A stretch of 64,000 nucleotides of DNA, taken from Thysanoteuthis rhombus. Its lineage: Eukaryota > Mollusca > Cephalopoda > Oegopsida > Thysanoteuthidae. The position numbers and the translations under genes were made by a program. Shown here piece by piece: positions 1-12,209 of the stretch. Each line of letters starts with the position of its first letter. Position 1 is the first letter of the stretch. The DNA lies in NCBI GenBank assembly GCA_963457665.1, contig OY735207.1:48783696-48847695 (forward strand), read 5' to 3'. The notes under the pieces are model-generated. The model made no database searches, was not told the DNA's origin, and saw nothing but the letters and a program-made list of their open reading frames with translations.

Positions 1-590
1 TGTGTATAAATGTGTTAATACGCCGTTTGGGTTCTATAAAATTCAGATTCTTTTTCAGAACATAGCATTTCGAAACGTTCAAACAAACCAATTTACATTC
101 TGTTGGTCGTCACAAATTTCATCTTGATTTAGATATTTTCGATAATTTAGCGCGCATACGACTAACTTCTTTTTTTTTTTTTTACATTTCTGTCATTTAT
201 ATGTAGTAAATGTTACAGCTTTGTCAAGTCTAGACTAGGTTGCAGCCATTTTTCCTCTCTAATTGACTATATCAAACTTACTTTCTCACATTTCCACCTT
301 TCTCTTATTTCGTGGCCTCTCACGTACTAGATTGTTTTTTTGATATTGGAAGAAACTTACCTTGCCATACATCAATAACGCACTGCTAATACAGTATATG
401 GTTTTTGCCAATCATAACTTACATTTTATTAGCATATTGCCCGTCAAAATGATTGGGTCATGTACATATTGATCGATACTCCTGCCTAATATTACAGTTC
501 ATGTAAACTTGGCCTAAAATTAAAGTGTTGCTCCCTGACACTTTGCTTAAGATCAGAGGGTATTATTTTTGTCCTTATTGATAAGTGTCA
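1..590. other. non-coding stretch, no feature seen
   Basis: Plain AT-rich DNA with a poly-T run near 170-183 and no open frame or repeat unit I can support. Confidence 0.5.
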
Positions 591-591
591 C

Positions 592-613
592 TTACACACA
601 TACACACACAAAT

Positions 614-688
<75 letters not shown>
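592..688. repeat. compound (CA)n-(TA)n microsatellite
   Basis: Imperfect CA repeats lead into a clean (CA)n run, which passes directly into (TA)n. Compound tracts of this type recur across the window. Confidence 0.97.
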
Positions 689-691
<3 letters not shown>

Positions 692-1213
692 GCATATCAG
701 ATTTTCTGTGTACATGGGTACGAGCTGTTAATATAACGCATGTTATCATGAGTAGATTTCATTAAACAAACTAAGATTCCCACACCGTCAAAAATATGAC
801 GGTGATATTTTTTTATGATGCATTAAGAATCCACCTGTCTTCGTGTGACATCCTACAAAAAATATTATCGACTCTCCCCCCAACAAATTTTCAATTTGTT
901 CGACAATCACCTCTGGGCAGATTTTAACAAGTTAGTTTTTTAAAAAATTCTTAAAAATGTTTTTCTAGGGAAAGGTTGATTTACTGTTCAGACTCGTTCT
1001 AAACTGGTAACATTGTTTGTAGCCGATGGGAAATAGTTCGTGCTTGTTAACTGACTGAAGTTTAATATTGCTGTTAGCGAGGAAGTGGTTATTCTTACTC
1101 TCACCATCTCTGATCGTCAGCTTGGAGGGGAAATTATTCTCTTTCTTACTCTCCCTCTATCTATCGAAAATATGAACACTGTTAATATTATAGGGTGTTT
1201 ATTAGACATTGTT

Positions 1214-1652
1214 GTCATCATCATCATCATCATCATCATCAGTCTTTTATTGTCTATCGTTCAACATAGACCTCCCCCACGATTCACCACATCTCTCTAT
1301 CGTGGGCTTCGCAGAGACAATAATTTCTAATCCTGTCCGGTTCGCCCAACTTTCTCATATTTCACCGGCTTTGGTTCCGCTTTTGATCTCTAGGGATCCA
1401 TGCTGTGAGTCGTAATGTCCATCTATTGTCTGCCATTCTTGTAGCATGACCAGCCCATTGCCATTTGAGTTCCCCTGTTGATTCTTTGATGACTCAGAGA
1501 CCTGTTGTTTTTATTTTGTTTTGTTTGTTTGTTTGTTTGTTTGTTTGGTTTGTTTGTTTGTTTGTTTCATGATATAGCGTTCTGTCATGTTATGTTGAGC
1601 ATTATTCTTTCATGTGCACGTTGCCTGGTTCTCAGTTTAGGGGCTATTGTCT

Positions 1653-1655
<3 letters not shown>
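1214..1655 (-). mobile_element. RTE-like LINE 3' fragment, family 1 (copy 1)
   Basis: On the minus strand this is the 3' end of a non-LTR retrotransposon. It reads toward lower coordinates and ends in a (GAT)n tail, seen as (ATC)n at 1215-1240. It shares the family's conserved 3' blocks, including the plus-strand signatures CATAGACCT and GACCAGCCCATTGCCATT. A T-rich part has expanded into (TTTG)n at about 1508-1566, splitting the copy. The upstream edge runs into a (CT)n tract. Small open frames on the plus strand here are antisense artefacts. It is 5'-truncated and cannot code. Confidence 0.85.
1508..1568. repeat. (TTTG)n microsatellite inside LINE copy
   Basis: Tandem TTTG units lie within the diverged LINE fragment and probably expanded after insertion. 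Confidence 0.9.

Positions 1656-1656
<1 letters not shown>

Positions 1657-1714
<58 letters not shown>
1657..1714. repeat. (CT)n microsatellite
   Basis: About 28 CT units, directly next to the 5' edge of the LINE fragment. Confidence 0.97.
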
Positions 1715-1718
<4 letters not shown>

Positions 1719-2238
1719 TACCTGCTCTTCTTCTTCTCTTTCTTGAAAGTGCTATATTGAAGTAAACACGTCCAGGGGAATATCTTCTTTTTTTATCCCA
1801 GTAAAGCAGATTACTTATAACTCATGTACTTTGTCTAGTTGGTATGCATTGTGCATGGAAACTGATTCCATTCACTTGTTAGAAGATGGAAAGTAAGAGC
1901 TGTGTCTGTTCATAACATTTTTGCCCGTGGAATTCGTTCAAAAGGGCATAAAATCCGGTGTAGAATTCCTGGATTTTATGGCTCTGTCTGGTTCAACTGC
2001 AGCTTACGTCCACCTCGGAACAGCTGGAGCATAGATGAAGATGAAGCTTAAAGGAGATGAAATTTCGAGAAACATAAGTTCTGCTTTGAAATATCAACAT
2101 CAGCTGCGATTTAGCAGCAGCCTCTTGTCAAAACACATTATATAATAAGAGCGAAAAATAATTAATGAGCTCTCAGCACATAAAGATTGATGACAGTTAC
2201 GCAAGTAGTTCCATCTAATATGTTAGGACAGCGTGAAA

Positions 2239-2240
<2 letters not shown>

Positions 2241-2307
<67 letters not shown>
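2241..2307. repeat. (TA)n microsatellite
   Basis: An uninterrupted TA run of about 33 units. Open frames that cross it (IYIYIY peptides) are artefacts. Confidence 0.98.
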
Positions 2308-2310
<3 letters not shown>

Positions 2311-2942
2311 GGGGGATTTGTCTGCGTGCGTGTGTGTATATATATGTGTATTTGTGTGTGTAGGATTGTATATATAATACTTCTAGAGTAAACAAACAAT
2401 ATGGTGTGAAAATAAAATTGGATACGGTAAAATCTAGCAATACGGCTGAATTTGATATGCAACCGCCGTTCAACTTTCGTAGTCAAATCGGTGAAGTGGC
2501 GTCCCAGTAAGAGAGGCTCCCAAAGATGAGAGATCCAAGTTCAACAACAGTGATTACATTTTTCTTCCATACTAAATATACTTACAATATATAAGATCAA
2601 AATATCAGTTTGATAGAATAAAGCCTTATTCTTAGTGCCAGAATATGACCTTCAAACTGACTTCTTATACACTCATTCTACGTGAGCACTTTGTAAGACA
2701 TTTCCCAATGAAAACCAATAATGTTTTGCTTCTATTCTTATTGGACAGCGCGTGTCTCAGACAGAAATAAATAACATATACCAATATTCAAAAGTAGATG
2801 ATCAAATTATCGGGATATTGATCATAATCTTCGTTGAATATATATGGTAGATATCCTCACTTAGAGAAAGCATTTTACAGTCGATTGTCTAGATTTCCTA
2901 GCTTACTTCGATTCACATTGTTTTTCATCACAACAAATTACT

Positions 2943-2972
2943 TTGTATATATAAATACATATATATACGTAA

Positions 2973-3046
<74 letters not shown>

Positions 3047-3064
3047 TATATGTGTGTGTGTGTG
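2943..3064. repeat. (TA)n-(TG)n compound microsatellite
   Basis: Two TA runs separated by one phase break, then TG repeats. Confidence 0.96.
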
Positions 3065-3157
3065 TCTGTATACGCGTATGTTGGTGTGTAATGGGAGATT
3101 GCACCATATTGTCTTATTTTCCCCATGGGTTAATATATACATAAATATATATGTAAT

Positions 3158-3190
3158 TTAATCAATCAATCAATCGATCAATCAATCAAT

Positions 3191-3238
<48 letters not shown>
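3158..3238. repeat. (CAAT)n followed by (TA)n
   Basis: Eight or nine CAAT/CGAT units at about 3160-3193, then a TA run to 3238. Confidence 0.95.
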
Positions 3239-3240
<2 letters not shown>

Positions 3241-3343
3241 AATATAATCTCTAATATTTATATATATATATGTATGTACATAAATATGTACTCTAAAAAA
3301 GTATTTTAATGTTTCGTGTATAAAGTTGTTAGGCTTTGTTCAC

Positions 3344-3353
3344 TATATATATT

Positions 3354-3430
<77 letters not shown>
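3344..3430. repeat. (TA)n-(TG)n compound microsatellite
   Basis: A TA run with one CA break, then 14 TG units. Confidence 0.96.
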
Positions 3431-3431
<1 letters not shown>

Positions 3432-3493
3432 TGTGTTTGTGTATAAGGTGCTATATATATGTGTATGTTTTTATCGGTTTTTCATTTGCATTT

Positions 3494-3494
<1 letters not shown>

Positions 3495-3557
<63 letters not shown>
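3495..3557. repeat. (TA)n microsatellite
   Basis: A clean TA run, the fourth dinucleotide tract within 700 bases. Confidence 0.97.
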
Positions 3558-3558
<1 letters not shown>

Positions 3559-4314
3559 CCTTAAACACTGAACAGATGTGACATGAACACAATGAGTCAC
3601 AGCCACTGTTATACTTACTGATTCTTCCATGTCAAATTTATGCGTTTTATAAGTAAACTTTTTGTTTTCAAAGATATATATAATTTTACAGATTGAATCA
3701 AGTAATTATTTTCGTATATTCATTCACAATGATGCGTTTTGCTGACTAACCAGATACGTTTTAAATGATATATTAAAACTTGTGATGTTTATCCCCATGC
3801 AAACAATAAATCATGTTCGGAAAATATAATTCAAAACCGACTTAATGCCGATGTTTATCAACGAAACGCGTTGAAAATAATTATGTATAAAAATAATGAG
3901 ATTTTTTATACATATATATACGTATGTATAAATGTTTTCTCTGGAACAGTTGATGTATGCGAATTCCACATATCTCTCTCTCATAGTTTATTCTTCTACA
4001 ATCAAAGTTAATCGGTAATTCTAGAATGATCTTGAACGATCAGTGCCTTGATCAGGGAGAGCGATTCACCACCCTAATGTTACTTAGTGCGAATAACATC
4101 TGTTGGGCAAATTTACGTAATTATTGCCACAAATAACCTTTGTTCTTTGATTTCTTTGTTTAGGGCTTGAATACTTAAGATAACAAAGTCTCGTCTTTCA
4201 CTTATCGTTGATATATAATCTCGATAGATTAGTACTCTGTTGCTTTGAATGCTTAAGTTTCTGCTGCCTGGAGAGTGTAAGGAAATCTGGAGTTGAACCT
4301 TGAACAGAAAGCTA

Positions 4315-4460
4315 GTCTCACATATCACTAATGTAATGAGTTCGATCCCCAGTTAGTGTTGGGACTTCGATCCCAGCTAGGTGCCCTATACTTGCAGTTT
4401 TGTGCCAAAACGAACAAAGCCTCATAAATATCTGTTTGTTAGTGAGTTTTCTGCACTGAT
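4315..4460 (+). repeat. SINE-like fragment with two box-B-like motifs
   Basis: Two copies of a TTCGATCCC motif, each resembling a tRNA B box, lie about 28 bp apart at 4341-4372. No matching A box or cloverleaf is visible. This suggests a decayed tRNA-derived SINE. Confidence 0.35.
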
Positions 4461-4539
4461 ACTCTCCTGTTCACAGCGAGAAGATCCAGAATATATCCAC
4501 TTTGAATATGTGATCTGCATTGACATGGACTGACAACTT

Positions 4540-4720
4540 TCCTTTTATTCTATCAACAACTCACAACGTGGATCCCCTGAGATCGTATGTGAAACTGTGG
4601 CCGACGAAGAAAGGTATGTTGTGAAGATGTAGACAATTTCAGAAAGTATTGGCTGAAATCTTGATAGAGAGATCTGGCAAATCTTGGGGATGGTGAATGT
4701 CCTAAAGAATGTTGATGATA
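4540..4720 (+). mobile_element. RTE-like LINE 3' fragment, family 1, degenerate
   Basis: The plus strand keeps the family's 3' coding and 3' UTR pattern: a TGGATCCCC block, then peptide fragments FRKYWL and DREIWQIL, which match the end of the better-kept copy at 60.2-60.7 kb. It ends near a short GATGAT remnant. It is heavily diverged, with no usable frame. This is one of only four plus-strand copies of the family. Confidence 0.6.
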
Positions 4721-4757
4721 ACTTGCATAACGAACAGATTATACAGAATTGACGGTG

Positions 4758-4760
<3 letters not shown>

Positions 4761-4826
<66 letters not shown>
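4761..4826. repeat. (TA)n microsatellite
   Basis: A clean TA run of about 33 units. Confidence 0.98.
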
Positions 4827-4827
<1 letters not shown>

Positions 4828-5260
4828 TAACTGAAGTGGTCGTTTACGTTGGGTAAGTATTTAAGGAGTGGAAAAAGGACCTATGGTTTCAGACTTGTAA
4901 AAGAAAGCTTCACTTTATTCGTGGGCATAAGTAGAGTTTAGAGGCCCGGGAGGCCTGCTCGTAGGGGAACCCTCTCCAACATTCACTGGTTTCGTTTTGT
5001 CAGTAAAATGCAGTAAATGAACTACTATCTATAAATCTTCCGGTTCCCTTTAAGAACCACAGACTGATCTACCAAATTCAATTACAACTGTGGAAACATT
5101 GCTTAAAGGTCTGAATATAAGTAGGTGCGAAATTTTATTTCTGAAAATAGCAGCGAAGTATTTTTTTTTTTTCGAAAAAGACAAATTTCCCTCGCTGTTA
5201 ATTTGGCCTTAAACAATCTTATAAAGACAATTTTTGTACTCTTCGATATACTCTGATACA

Positions 5261-5261
<1 letters not shown>

Positions 5262-5327
<66 letters not shown>

Positions 5328-5350
5328 GGGGGGGAGACAGAGACAGAGAG
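5262..5350. repeat. (TA)n-(GA)n compound microsatellite
   Basis: A short TA run leads into about 30 GA units with interruptions. Confidence 0.96.
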
Positions 5351-5457
5351 AGTTTATTGAGCATTGTCTTGTATCGTTATAATTGGTTTCCGTGTAGTGT
5401 GTATGATGGATTGGTGTTTCTGTCAAGTTTGATGCTGGAGTCGTGTTTTACACATAC

Positions 5458-5506
5458 ACGTACACACACACGCACACACGAACACACACACACACACACA
5501 TATACA
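5458..5506. repeat. imperfect (CA)n microsatellite
   Basis: CA repeats with C-to-G and T interruptions. Confidence 0.93.
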
Positions 5507-5549
5507 AAGAGATAGTGAGTGATATGTATATAGAGAGAGATTTACTGTT

Positions 5550-5808
5550 TTAGGGGTTGCTTCATCTTTAATAATAGTGCTCAATACTTTGAAATATGAA
5601 ATGGAGCGTAGATAGATGGATATTTATAGTTGTGTTATTATTGACGTTGTTGTCGGTTGATTGCAATGAAACTGAGCAGTAACAACAAAATTGTGAATAT
5701 GTGACTGCTTTTTTTCAAATCCCCCAAATGGCTACATGGTAAACAAATAATCCAAAAAAGAAACGTCCACACCTAATACCATAATATATAAATTCTGCGT
5801 AAAAACCG
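5550..5808. other. no feature seen
   Basis: AT-rich unique-looking DNA without an open frame. Confidence 0.4.
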
Positions 5809-5810
<2 letters not shown>

Positions 5811-5865
<55 letters not shown>

Positions 5866-5866
5866 C
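5811..5866. repeat. (TA)n microsatellite
   Basis: A TA run with one GTA break near its end. Confidence 0.97.
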
Positions 5867-6530
5867 CAAATCAGAAACACAATATGATATAATATATCAT
5901 CCGATGCTTGATTGATTTACTCAAGAATTCCTATTGACAAACATCACTTAATAACTCACACATAGATGTACTGAAAATCAACCGTCATAGATATCTATTA
6001 TTACTATTGACAACGTCATTATTTTATACCTAACGCCAACCCAGTCACCATAATTACTTAAAACACCGACCTAACCGAGAATAATCCAGTTAACAACTAA
6101 GGCCATATAAAAAGGGAACTGTTAAACAGGAAAACAGATTTAAATGAGAATATTATACCTTCAAAGAGGAAATATACCACAAAGAACTGATGGTTGAACC
6201 ACATACTGATAACGAAAACGCATACACCATATTCTCCTAATTCATAATTCATAACTACCAACGGGTCCAGTATTCCCACTAGATGAAATAGAAAAAACAT
6301 AACAAGCAATAACCAACCCTAAACAAAAACAAGTGTATATATGTATATGTAAAGATATATATATATAGAGAGAGAGAGAAAATGAAATGAAGATACCACA
6401 ACCTAGAAAAATAGACACCCGCCAAAAATGTCTTGAAAAGGAGTCTGAAAATAAACTGTATGATTCGTTTGGAGAAGCCCAAACAAGGCAGAAACATATA
6501 CGTGTTCGTGTAGCGAATCTTTACTTCATT
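5867..6530. other. no feature seen
   Basis: AT-rich DNA with a short TA/GA tract at about 6352-6380. The small open frames have no recognisable content. Confidence 0.4.
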
Positions 6531-6643
<113 letters not shown>

Positions 6644-6644
6644 C

Positions 6645-7135
6645 AAAAAAGCTCTGCAGCTTTAAACAGTAATCAATAAAAACTTTTCAAAAGATTTGTT
6701 TTTGTGTCACTTTAATCACCTATTTTTCAACAACTGTCAATGCAATATATCATTTCATTCAGTGTTCATTCCCTGTTCCACGTATATTTTAACTTCATGG
6801 TACAATTCATAATTTGTATCTTGTTGGGATCATCAGTTACCAACAATGTAACTCTTTGGGGGATTTTGAAAACAAAACAGTTATGTTAACACAGTACCCC
6901 GGGGGTGTTGATCAAACAAAATATTTCTAATTATTTTATGTAAGGTTTTATGTGCATTGTGCGTTAATATTTTCTAATACCAATTGATTATATTGTGGAT
7001 GTTGAGTGATCCGACGGAAAGTAGATGAAATTTTGAAACAGGGCTTACTTACGTAGTTTTTTTTTAACGATGTGGGATCAGTAAGTATAATAATAGGCAT
7101 GACTTGCTCTTTTTGTTGATTCTATCACACGTGTG
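6645..7135. other. no feature seen
   Basis: Unique-looking AT-rich DNA with no supported gene. Confidence 0.4.
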
Positions 7136-7137
7136 AA

Positions 7138-7178
7138 GATAGATAGATGGAGAGATAGATAGATAGATAGATAGATAT
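7138..7178. repeat. (GATA)n microsatellite
   Basis: About nine GATA units with one GGAGA interruption. Confidence 0.95.
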
Positions 7179-7179
7179 T

Positions 7180-8225
7180 GTTCTTTTCTCAATACGTTGA
7201 GAGCCAACTGTTTTATCTTCCTTCCTCTATATACAACTAGAGTGTTGTTTTAGGAAAAAAAGGTAAAGATATTTATTTACATATGTTCGTGTCATTTTTA
7301 TTGAATGTTCACAATGTGAATTTCAAAGTTTCCAGTAAAATTACTCTTCCTCTTGCTCCTTGATGCCAATGATCTTAATTTCTTGCCACTGTCTTTTTTT
7401 TTCTTTCTTTTTCTTAATTAGATAAACTTTTGGGAAGGCAAACAGAACAGCAGTTCTTCTTACTTCAGATGTTTTTACTTTATCAGATTTTTCAAATCAA
7501 TGTCGTCAAGGTTCCTTTCGCGATTTTTGTATTTTCTTCTTTTGGTTTCTTTGGGGTTTTTCGCTGCGCAATTTTGCTCTTTCTTGATGCAAAGTTGCTA
7601 ATACCTCCTACGTATTGATACGAGGGAGTTATGCGATCTCATCAAAGCCGGTAAAATATTGATATTGGGAGATGCTTAGCTTTTGAAAAAATAAATGATT
7701 TGCTTTTATTTTTCTGCGGGCGAAATTGAATTATAATTGCATGTCGATGTAAATGGAATTTGAATGTTTAAAGGGAATACTTTTCTTTTTTTTCCAGAAG
7801 AAAATCACTTCTATCTATAATTGCAATCTATGATTCTCTAAAAATAATACCTGTGGCTAAAGCATTTCCAATTAATATCAAACATGCGTGAACAGAGAAT
7901 TTTTTTCTGTGATTTCATACTCTAATAATAATTGCAACAACTGCACAAAAAGTTTCAAACATAAGAAAAAATAATTATATGAACCTTATTTTTAAAAGAT
8001 ATCCATACTTTTTCTAAACCGTATATTCTGGTGTAAAAGTCGATATCTAAGACATTAGAGTTCTGTCTAGGGAGAATATAGGCATTCTGAATATTTTGGA
8101 AACCATTTGTGCGGTCTTGATGTTAGTACGCAACTGCCCAGAGCAGATCTCACTGCACAGACACTCTTCTGTCCGGTTACTCTGTCAGCAGTGAAACACC
8201 ATTGAGTGAGCTTGCATACAGTGTG
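7180..8225. other. no feature seen
   Basis: AT-rich, with many poly-T/poly-A runs. The 62-residue plus-strand frame near 7430-7618 has low-complexity F/L composition and no recognisable domain. Confidence 0.4.
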
Positions 8226-8231
8226 ATCGTC

Positions 8232-8563
8232 TCATTTACAAATACCCAACTTACAAGTTTTAACGTCTTGTGCAGGGATATTTTCCAGCGGAACATCCCA
8301 CCTCAAAGGTTTGTCAGCACTATACAGTCTGGATTTAACAACTCCTTGAAACCTTTGACTTTTCCAAAATAGATTTTGGAGCGTAGATGAGATTAAGTGA
8401 ACGGTGAAGTGGCATCTGGAGGCGATCCCTAAAGAGAACAACGGACCGATTGGAAGGCGTAAAGGACGCAGGGGTAAGTATATGAGATCCAACGGCGCCA
8501 TTCCCCCCGGATAGGCTATTTTGAATATTGAAAGGCTGGACACTTTACGAACAGACCTCGTAT
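8232..8563 (-). mobile_element. Tc1/mariner-type terminal fragment
   Basis: Reading the minus strand from 8562, the end begins TACGAGGTCTGTTCGTAA and continues through AAAGTGTCCAGCC, a typical mariner terminal inverted repeat flanked by TA. The same pattern, TACGGGGTTGATCCTGAA then AAAGTATCCAGCC, occurs on the plus strand at 57241, so the two support each other. A 112-residue minus-strand frame starts inside the terminus, but I see no transposase motif in it, and no matching opposite end was found nearby. It is probably a truncated or non-autonomous copy. Confidence 0.55.
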
Positions 8564-8885
8564 GTGTCATTTATTAATTTTTAGTCACGTGAATATGTCC
8601 GTAGGATTGACGTTGGGATGTATTGGTCTTCACTTGTTTCTAGTAAACATATTTGTATCCGATCAGTGACAGATATCAACTAGTTACTCGAACCATGACA
8701 ACCGTCTTCCACTGTGCCAGTCTCATAACAGCTTCGAATACACACACAAAATCGAGCTCAACAAATCTATAACCGCTCTCTTACGTCACGTAACTGCCGA
8801 ACATCTATTCCCCCCGGCATGTACGTGAATATACTAGCCGGAGATTATATGACGTTAGTAGCAAGAGCTATTTTGATCCCACAAC

Positions 8886-8888
<3 letters not shown>

Positions 8889-8931
<43 letters not shown>
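8889..8931. repeat. (TA)n microsatellite
   Basis: A clean TA run. Confidence 0.97.
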
Positions 8932-8932
<1 letters not shown>

Positions 8933-9028
8933 GATAGTTGTTTGATTATTAAAAATTTAGTCCGTATATTCTTTCATAAATGTACACACTAATATATGTA
9001 TTGATGTTCTTTTGTGAGCATTACTGAA

Positions 9029-9029
<1 letters not shown>

Positions 9030-9118
<89 letters not shown>
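9030..9118. repeat. (TA)n microsatellite
   Basis: An uninterrupted TA run of about 44 units, the longest perfect one in the window. Confidence 0.98.
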
Positions 9119-9120
<2 letters not shown>

Positions 9121-9254
9121 CTACAATATACCAATATGTCACATAGCATCCATAAATCACATTCACTTGGTGTGCATATATTTGACGTGACAGTAAGACT
9201 GAGATATCCATCATTGACAGGAATTATATTTCATCTTCATTCCTTTTTTTGACG

Positions 9255-11050
9255 TTCCCATTTCAAATCTATAGGATAACTGACGTTTGGACTGTTTGTC
9301 AGTTAACCTCTTGAGATAAAGTATTTCTGCGTGATGCCATATCAGCAATGTGCCTCATCAGTTCAGGATCTCGTCATTTCAGGATGAAGACGCAGACGTC
9401 TCTTGCCGTTCAACTTATTCAATAGAAGGTGATACTCATTGGACATTGGTGAGTATGGGTATTCTGATTGGCAGGTGAATGGGCAGCCTATACGCAGCAA
9501 GGGTCAATGTACTTAGTTTTGAGATGAATTCCTCTTTCCATCTTGATTAAAGCTATCAACAATTTGCCCCTCAGGGTTTTGGGTTGCACTTGGTAGGAGA
9601 GCCCCCGTTCATTTCTCACATCAATATCTTGGCCGCCCAATGCTTCATCGGTAGTTGGTGATTTCCTCCCTCCTTGAACCACAGCCGATAGTTAATAACT
9701 ACAGCCAAATAAACAGTGGCGTTTCAGGGATAATCTTACCCATCCTTTTTAGCCAAAGCAATTAGGACTTCATTAAAATTGCTCAAATCTTCCTTCTTGC
9801 TCATGACTGAGGTATTCAACACATCAAAATGAAGTACTCGAGGCCGGGAGACCTGCTTATATATCTCTGACCCTGACATGCGCAGTTATTACGATACAGT
9901 AGCTGTCCTTTCACCACACGTCGTAGATCATCTTTTGCTCATCAGTGTATCTTAATGTAGAAACAAAGCAGTTAATTTGTGGTTGTATATCCTCAGTTAT
10001 TGATTTTTATGACTCAGGGGATTCTTTCCCTGACTGAATCCGTTAAATAGAACCCAGGGAGATCATGAGCTTTGGCATGTCAAATATCTCGCTTGTCATG
10101 CAGAGAAAGCTGATATAAACGGTTTGTGCCTAACAAAATCAATTTTGCCATCTCCTGAGTGTCTTACTACCAAGAACAACCTCGGGATAGCCATCTTAGC
10201 ATTTGTTGTTCACGGATATAATAACTAGGTCTCAATTCCTGGTGTTTGCTCTAACGTTAGAAGGCTCATTTCCCGAACTAATTCTGTAATATACTGAGTT
10301 TGATCCTTGTTGGCTTTCGAACAACTGTATCCCTCCTCCGAACTCTGATCTGAACTTCATAAAGAATCAACATAAACATTATTCGAGTGTCTCAGTGCCA
10401 TGGTTCACGAGCTTATATCGCAGAACGATTTGCTTATGTTATTAGTTCGATATTCAGCTTGTGTCTCGCTTAGCTGAGCTTAGTAAAAGATGAACATTAG
10501 ATAATCTCAAGACGCTTACCTTAGCGTGATGTTCGGCAAGTTTTTCTCAAGAGCAAATTTACTGGTTGCTTTCAACCTCCTTGTGCAAGTTAACCGTTAA
10601 TAACAAATGTACAAATGCAGTAAATCTCCTACAGAATCATAGCTTTTGGAGATTTTTACGTAATTGGGCACCTCTGCATTATGCTTCAATTACGTGACCG
10701 TAGTTGAATGATGTCATCGCAGACAAGTGGATCTGTAGAGGCGGGCAAATTGCTCGGCCATCTCATTTCGTCCGATCTTACCCTACTGCATTTCCTCTTA
10801 TGAGGTCAGGTCGAAACACTTGTCTTCTTATCAAATCCAATTTCTTCGGATGAACTTAAAGCCAGACTCCGTGACTCTTGTGCTGCTTACTATATAGTTG
10901 TATTATTTGTCCAGTAATTAAATATTCGAGCAGTGAATCTTTCAGACCACACGAAGACTTTCGAGACCACCCTTTACAAGTGTGATGAATTTGAACAACA
11001 TCGTCACTCTTGACTTCTTTTACATTTATCGAATCAGTCAAAAAATAAAC
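9255..11050. other. unassigned, less AT-rich stretch
   Basis: Base composition is more balanced than in the flanks and simple repeats are absent. Minus-strand peptides (for example around 9488-9682) look protein-like but cannot be placed in a family. A GAGGCC(C)GGGAGRCCTGC motif near 9840 also occurs near 4940. A decayed mobile element is possible but unproven. Confidence 0.25.
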
Positions 11051-11462
11051 TGCTAGGCATAAAGACGCACAAACAGCAAAACTGGATTTTAAAAAAAATA
11101 CAACTACTATGAGAGAGTTTAATTTTTTTTAGGTTTCAAATTATTTCAAATGGAAAAATTCAAGTTAACAATTATTATATAACGAATTACTGTTAGCGTT
11201 ATTACGCAGGAAGCACTTAGTCAAGACTGAAAACATCCTCATCGAGATATTGAAGATGAGATATGCTTTCCCAAGCAAGACAATCATTGAAAAGCTGTGA
11301 ATTCCGAAGGCAGCAATTTTTGGCGTGGTTAATTAATATGTGCGTCAGAACTACTTTTGAATTAGCGTTGGCTCAACTGGAAGAAAAACTCTCAGATGAG
11401 AGAGTCATTAACATGCGTGAAGACAGTGAATTATTGTTATTATTACACACTGCATCTCTTCA

Positions 11463-12205
11463 ATCATCATCAATATCATCATCATTAGTCTTTTAACGTC
11501 CGTCGTTGGACATATACCTTCCTAGGATTCGCCACACTTCTCTATCATGGGCGTCGCGGAGCCGGAACTTTCTGATTTTGTCTGGCTCGTCTCTCCATTT
11601 AATATTCCGCCGGCTTCGGTCCTGCATGTGATCTCAGGGGATCCATGTCGTGAGTCGCGATGTCCATCGGTTGTCGACCATTCATGCAACATGGCCAGCC
11701 CACCGCTATTTGAGCTTTCAAATGGATTCTGTGATGTCCCTTATTCCTATCTTTTCCCAGATGTACAGTGCTGTCTTTTGATCTCTCAATGTGACGCCTA
11801 GCATAATTTTCTCATATGCAGGTTGCGTGGTTCTCAATTTGCAGATCTGTCTCTTGGTTAGGTTCCATGTTTTAGCTCCATAAGTGACTATTGGGAGGAT
11901 GCATTGGTTATATACCCTTCTTTATAGGATTAATCGGATCTTCTTATTTTTGAAGGTTGTGCTTGCTCTGCCAAAGGCTTGCCACCCTAGTGTGATTCTT
12001 CGCTTGATTTCTTCTTTAGAGGGTCATGGAGATTCGTTGTCCTAAGTAGATGTAGTGATGTACTTTCTCCAGTTCTGTATCCTCGATTTTGATCTCAGTG
12101 TTTTTATCACCGGTGTGGTTGTTCCTCATGATCTTCGTGTTGCTGAAGTTCATGTGTAGGCCGACTTTCTCGCAACTGTGCTCAATAGTCTGGCAACTTC
12201 AATGG
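11463..12205 (-). mobile_element. RTE-like LINE 3' fragment, family 1 (copy 2)
   Basis: This is one of the best-kept minus-strand 3' ends. The (GAT)n-type tail is at 11463-11490. Above it lie the 3' UTR (plus-strand signature GTCCGTCGTTGGACATA) and, further up, the C-terminal coding region. On the minus strand that region gives a C-terminal domain seen in RTE endonuclease-reverse transcriptases, without the RT catalytic core. It stops near 12205, so the copy is strongly 5'-truncated. The plus-strand open frames at 11263-11801 are antisense. Confidence 0.9.
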
Positions 12206-12209
12206 TCAT

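Noticed and set aside
1085..1765. Plus-strand open frames over a LINE copy
   Set aside because: They are antisense to the minus-strand LINE fragment and cross (ATC)n, (TTTG)n and (CT)n tracts.
2162..3558. Open frames of 60-103 residues made of IYIYIY or HTHT peptides
   Set aside because: They are translations of (TA)n and (TG)n microsatellites. The same holds for frames at 6.5, 9.0, 16.4, 23.8, 34.8, 44.7, 45.2 and 48.8 kb.
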